64,000 nt of DNA from contig NC_057807.1 in the NCBI RefSeq assembly GCF_018294505.1, forward strand, positions 172,999,243 through 173,063,242, read 5' to 3'. Below, piece by piece: positions 59,361 through 64,000 of this stretch. The notes beneath the pieces were generated by a model. That model was not told where the DNA came from. It searched no databases and saw only the letters and a list, made by a program, of their open reading frames with translations. The first letter of the stretch is position 1; every line of letters starts with the position of its first letter. The stretch is from Triticum aestivum (taxonomy: Eukaryota > Streptophyta > Magnoliopsida > Poales > Poaceae). The position numbers and the translations under genes were made by a program.

Positions 59361-62300
59361 TGACACCTTGGATTTTTGCCCTTTCCTTTTTCCTTTGATT
59401 TTCTTGGATTTATTAATTTGAATTGCTTTTCTGTGGCTATGTGGTTCTAAACTTTGGGAAGATCATGTCTTCCTAGGTTTTATAGTGGCTTGTCATCCCC
59501 AAAACCATCCCTAGCTCATGTCATTTTCATCCTAGCCCAAATCCCAATATTCTTTTATTGGGAATATTCCTTTTTTATTAAAGGAATAACCCTTGATACC
59601 CTAGGTTGTGAGGAAACCTATAATTCTGTCACTCCCAAAATTCCCAAATAATTCTAATAAATTGTTTGGGTCCTATCTTGCTCAAATGTGCAAATTATTT
59701 CATTGCCATGTTCAAAAATCATCCTCCAATAATACTTTTCCTATTCTGCCCTAACTGGCACTTTGCAAAGCAAGTGCTATTTACCTTTATCCAATTGACC
59801 CCCAACTTCTTGGATATATTTTATTGTCCATATAATTGCCCCATGCCAAAATTCAACTCAACTTGCTTAGTAAATATTCCTGAGCAATTTTTCAGAATTC
59901 CTGTCTGAGGGAAGACATTGTGAAGGAAGTACTAGCTAGGCATATCCAAATGAGTTGAAATTTTTCAAGGTCCTTCATATGATAAAATCATGACTATCCT
60001 CTAAATTTGAGCTCATGTAACTCATTTATGTGAGCCCAGCTCCAAATCTTTGTTTCTGGTCAGATTTTCAGTTTGTGAAGCAACTATATTTTGCATTGAT
60101 TCATTTAAGCTGAAAATTTTCCAGGGCATTCTCCTATCCATATAAACTCCCTCCACCAAGTTTTGGCTCAATCCATTGCTCCATTTTCCCTATGCAATTT
60201 TCCCAAAATTCTGTCCAGAGAGATGCTTTGTGAAGCAAGTGCCACTTTGGCTCATCCAAATGGCATGAAACTTTTTGGGCATCATCATATTACTAAATCA
60301 TTGGGCCATGACCATTTTCATCTTATTTCATGCACTTATGTGAGCACAACTTGAAAACCTCCATTTCTGGCCAGTATGGCACTTCCTACAACAACCACCC
60401 TCTAAACTCCTCCTATTAAGCTGGTTTTTGGTGATCAGGATCACCTTATTGTGTGATCATCACCAGACAAATCAGTTCCTTCATTGCCAAGTTTGTGTCC
60501 CCTCTGTGAAGCACAAGCAGGTTGTTTTGGCCCCTCTTGCTTTTCTCTTCTTTGCCCCTGAACCGACTTATTGCTTCTTTTAGACTCAGGGTATCATGGT
60601 CATTCTACTGGACATGGTCAGTTCGGACAGAACACACCGTGTATGCTAGCTCACGCGATGACCACGGGGTGCAAGCCCAAAACCGTGCTCTGGCGCATTG
60701 TCGACCATGTTCCCGTCTAGACGTCCCACTTTGCTAGGAGCTAGCTCGTGATCACCTGCAGCTTCTGGTGCCTCTGCACCACATTATCTCGCCGGCGTTT
60801 GGTCACAATCGACATGCCCGTGCCGGAAACCACCTCTATCCTCCATTGTTGTCTAGTTGGAGCTCGCCCGTGAGCTCGAGAAGCCTCCCCCGCACCTATA
60901 TAAGAGACCCCCAAGTCCTCCCGTAGCTCCCAAGCCCCTCCCTTGCCTCATTTCTCACCGGAGTCCTCAGCCCCCTCTTCTTTTCGCCGGAGATCGCCTT
61001 GTCCGCCTTGGTTCCTCCTCGGTTCCAGTGAGCCTAGCCTCCCTTTCCTCCTCCAGAGTTGTCCACCGCGTTCCTTTCCTCCCCACGGTCCTCCCCACCC
61101 CACTACTTCGTCGCCGGAGCCACTCCGACCGCGATCACCGAGTCCGGCCGTCGCCTCCGTATATCAGCCATTTCTTTGTCCAGCCTTCCCGAGCTCCCTC
61201 GCACCCTTCCCACCACCTCATCATTATCCCCACCTCCTAGAGGTCCGCCCCACAATATCAGCCTCACCGGAGTAGTCCCACATCTTCGCCAACGGCCGCC
61301 TCCTGTCCGCTCCTGTCGCTCTTTGTCTTCGGTCGTTGCCATTGTTCCTTGCTGCCTCAATGCCCCTGCTCCCTGGGAGTGGACACGCCGCACCACTGCG
61401 AGCCCACCGGTGCCTTCGCCTTGACCGGAGCTGGCCTGGGCCGGCTGCCCCTTGTCGTGGCCCTACTCTGCTCTGTTTTGTTCCGCTCGGGAACGAATAG
61501 GAGCGAGGTGAGGAGGAAGACGACGCCCAGCCAGCTGGCCAGGCAGGCCCCGCCTCCCCTCTTGGCCCCACGCGTAAGTGAGATAACCCCAGGCCCAACT
61601 CTGTTAAGTGGAAGCGTATTTGTAAAAATACATTTTTGTTTTATAGAAAGCATATTCCTTCTTTCTTTTGTCCAAAATGCGTTTTCCCTTCTGGAAAGCG
61701 TATTTCCTTTAACTACAACTGAGAATACCTTTTCCTTTTCAGAAAATGTATTCAGCCGAGGCGCTTTCTGTTTTCTGCTCCAGGGACCTGTTTGCTGAAG
61801 AAATATTCATAGATTGGTCCATCTCCTTCCACCCTTCGTAAATTTTCAACCGTAGCTCCGATCGAGGTGAAACCAACGCTCACATCTTCGTCTCGTCATG
61901 TTATTTCTGTTGCTAGCACTTTCACTAGGTGGTCCCACAGCGAAAAGGACCATTTTGCTCTTGTCTCCAATCAGCCCCCTCCGAGAGAGAACCATCCGGT
62001 GTTTCATTTCCGCAGCTTCACCGCACTTCTTCCTGCAGTCTCCATCACCACCAAGCAAGCCACAACATCCACTTGCATGATGGCCATACAGTATCCACGG
62101 TTTCTACTTGAATATTAAATAAAAGTTTGTTGTTATCTACCTGCTTGTTAGCTACTATTGTCGTTGCTTCGGTTATGCTCGTGGATTCTTGTTCACCTTC
62201 AGGCTATGTTATGATGCATCGTGATATCTTATGCTACTTGCTAGTATCATTTTCACATGTCATGCTTGTTAGTATTAGTACATTCTGGTCGTAGTGATGT

Positions 62301-62562
62301 TATTTTGACGCATGCTTAGTCTGTTATGCAGTACCGTTTCTATGTTTGTTCCGTTGCATCTAGTTGGTTACATACTTACTTGGTAGTGTTTTTGCTATGT
62401 TCTTGCATGGTATTTATTCATGATGCTAGTGGTCATGCTATGCTTATGGTAGAGTTATGCTTGTTGTCGGGTGGTAGTTGCGACATATGCCAACGGATGG
62501 CTTATCATTGTGGGAGCCAGTAAGACATCGCCGGTGCCTGGAAACGGGATGAGGCGAAGACA
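59361..62562 (+). mobile_element. Plus-strand 3' LTR, about 3.2 kb
   Basis: Begins TGTGACACCTTGG straight after the PPT. AT-rich to about 60500, GC/CT-rich at 60600-61600, T-rich after 62100. The TATA box at 60897 suggests U3 is about 1.5 kb. The right end is uncertain: AAGACA at 62557-62562 would give a TGT...ACA pair, but there is no second copy or TSD to confirm it. The Pro/Ser-rich frames around 60857-61424 lie in the GC block and are not credible genes. Confidence 0.65.
60897..60903 (+). promoter_or_regulatory. TATA box of plus-strand LTR
   Basis: TATATAA in CACCTATATAAGAGACCC, followed by CT-rich sequence typical of a plant transcription start. Confidence 0.65.
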
Positions 62563-64000
62563 TGCACACCGGTGAATCTTACCCCAGCTTCCGGGCTCTC
62601 CGTGGAGATAACACCCTTACTGCTGCTCTGCGGGGTCTCCGCATGGTCACTAGTTCAACAAGTAGCTACAGGATGCTCCTTGAGCTGTTCGATGGGAGGA
62701 GGAAGAAGGGCAAGGCTAGCTCTTTTCTCTCCCTATGGTAGTGTCTAAAACTCTATGAGATCAACCCTTTGCATGGGTGTCTCGGGGGGTTTATATAGGC
62801 CTACCCCCCGGGGGTACAATGGTAATCCGGCTGGATGTGGGCCCAGGCCGTCAGTGTCTGCAACCGCCGCCTTCTCTGCGGACTTCTGGGGCCCGCCGAC
62901 TGGTGGGTCCCGCCGGCTGTCGGCCCGCTGGTCGACAGGCCGGCCCCACCGCTTGGGGCATCTTGTCGGGGCTGGTTACTGTGGCCTCGCCTCTGATGAC
63001 GAGGGCTTTGTCGAGGTAAGCATGGCTACAGTGCCGCCGCCCTACGGGCTCCCACTGTAGCCTCACCGCGTCTCATCTGCTTAATGGTGCACGCGCCCCG
63101 AGGGGGAGCAAGCTAGCTATTGGAAACCGGCCCAGCCTTGGGCCGGCTGAGATAGGCCGGTCCACCTTCGGATGTCTCTCTGGCCGAAGGGGCCCGCCGC
63201 TTGCGGGCCGTACCGGCGACCCGTCGTGGTTGGCATCATGACTCTCATGGCAACAGTGCCACGTCGGACGGGGGATGGCTGCCCCGTACGGCGTACTGTA
63301 GCCATGCATTCACCGGGATTTGGGGGATGGCAGGGTTTGCTGTAGCCATGCCATGTCCCGTCACCGTTATGGGTGATGGTATTTGGAGGCGGCGTTCGGC
63401 TACTTGCTTCTTGGAGTCGGCCCTTCATGGGCCGCCTTCGAGGAGTCGGTCCTTCATGGGCCAGCTTTTGGAGTCGGCCCGATCGTGGTGTCCTCCAAAG
63501 GTTGTTTTATGGTCGGGCCGCCTTCGGCCAGCTGGCCTAGGTGATAGCCGGCCGGGAGAAGGCGGCCCCGTGTCTTAGGTGCTTCGAGGTTCGATCGGCC
63601 CGTTGTTTTTTCTGAGGGCCAAAGGGAGCCGGCTAGGCTACCCGTGGTCATTTACTCCGATAGTAGTCCCTAAAGCTGGTTGGGCTTCGCGGATGAAGGG
63701 AAATCGAGAAGCTCGGCTAGCTTCCTATCCCGAGGAGCCGGCAGCTAGGAGCCGGCCTCTCTTGCGTGTTCCTTCTCGGCGAAGCCTCCTCAAAATTCGA
63801 AGGCGGGAAACAGCTGGCGTGCCAGCCAGGCGGCAGGCTGACCGCCCGCTTTCCGCATGTTGCGTGGCACCCTTAGGCTGGCAAGGCGTGCCAGCCCACG
63901 TGCGTGACGGGACGCTGTTGCAGGCCGGGGCCCGCCACTCCCGTGCCTCAGCCCATGCGCGGATCTTCTATGGCCCGAACCGACCCCACGTCTTCCGGCG
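62563..64000 (-). mobile_element. LTR fragment of opposite orientation, cut by window edge
   Basis: GC-rich. On the minus strand it contains GCCTATATAAACCCC (TATA at 62790-62797), then a leader with GGGTGTTATCTCCACGGAG, so it looks like the R-U5 end plus part of U3 of a Triticeae LTR. Many GGCCGGC-type words lie at 63120-63640. No coding domain. The left boundary (62563, TGCACACC) is a guess. Confidence 0.5.
62790..62797 (-). promoter_or_regulatory. TATA box of the right-edge LTR fragment
   Basis: TATATAAA on the minus strand, flanked by C-rich sequence. Confidence 0.6.

Noticed and set aside
60857..61798. Pro/Ser-rich proteins of 97-149 codons
   Set aside because: Located downstream of the LTR TATA box in a CT/GC-rich block, overlapping in several frames. 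They look like LTR leader, not genes.
1..64000. CRISPR arrays, operons, bacterial signals, tRNA or rRNA genes
   Set aside because: None seen. Repeats are LTRs, TSDs and degenerate tandem units. Ribosome binding sites and operons do not apply to this plant DNA.

Overview
The window is a piece of a large, repeat-rich grass genome. The LTR families look like those of the Triticeae (wheat, Aegilops, barley); that is recognition from memory, not a database hit. I find no host protein-coding gene, rRNA or tRNA gene. Almost everything is nested transposable elements. Most boundaries can be placed to the base because target-site duplications (TSDs), LTR ends, primer-binding sites (PBS) and polypurine tracts (PPT) are still readable.

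Left half (1-39548). After a fragment of an Athila-like Gypsy element (1-1126) comes E2, a minus-strand LTR retrotransposon with LTRs of about 4.1 kb and no recognisable gag-pol. E2 has been hit four times. E1 (1866-13915, TSD TGCTT) sits in its 3' LTR. A solo LTR (17167-21794, TSD GATGG) sits in its internal region. E3 (24556-36090, TSD ACTAC, with three assembly gaps) sits in its 5' LTR. A fold-back Mutator-type MITE (38321-39163, 9-bp TSD) lies in the same 5' LTR. E1, E2, E3 and the solo LTR are all minus-strand, all have LTRs of about 4 kb with a GC-rich core, and none has coding capacity I can recognise. By eye the LTR pairs differ by about 6% in E2 and about 2% in E1 and E3, which agrees with the nesting order.

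Right half (39549-64000). The background is the 3' part of a plus-strand Gypsy-like element (39549-41316 and 58600-59360), followed by its LTR from 59361 to about 62562. A full-length LINE (41317-58585, minus strand, 14-bp TSD) is inserted in it. The LINE is itself split in ORF1 by an approximately 10-kb Tat-lineage Gypsy element (47521-57518, minus strand, TSD CCCAG, Fatima-like LTRs). That Gypsy element carries gag-protease, RT, a degenerate RNase H, a second RNase H and integrase in one nonsense-riddled frame. It also carries a separate multi-exon antisense gene on the plus strand. The window ends in an LTR fragment of opposite orientation (from about 62563).

The elements do not form a pathway. 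What links them is layered insertion and decay: TAG nonsense codons that fit C-to-T changes at CAG sites, LTR deletions, solo-LTR formation, and one case where an LTR promoter and start codon now read into the LINE ORF1.
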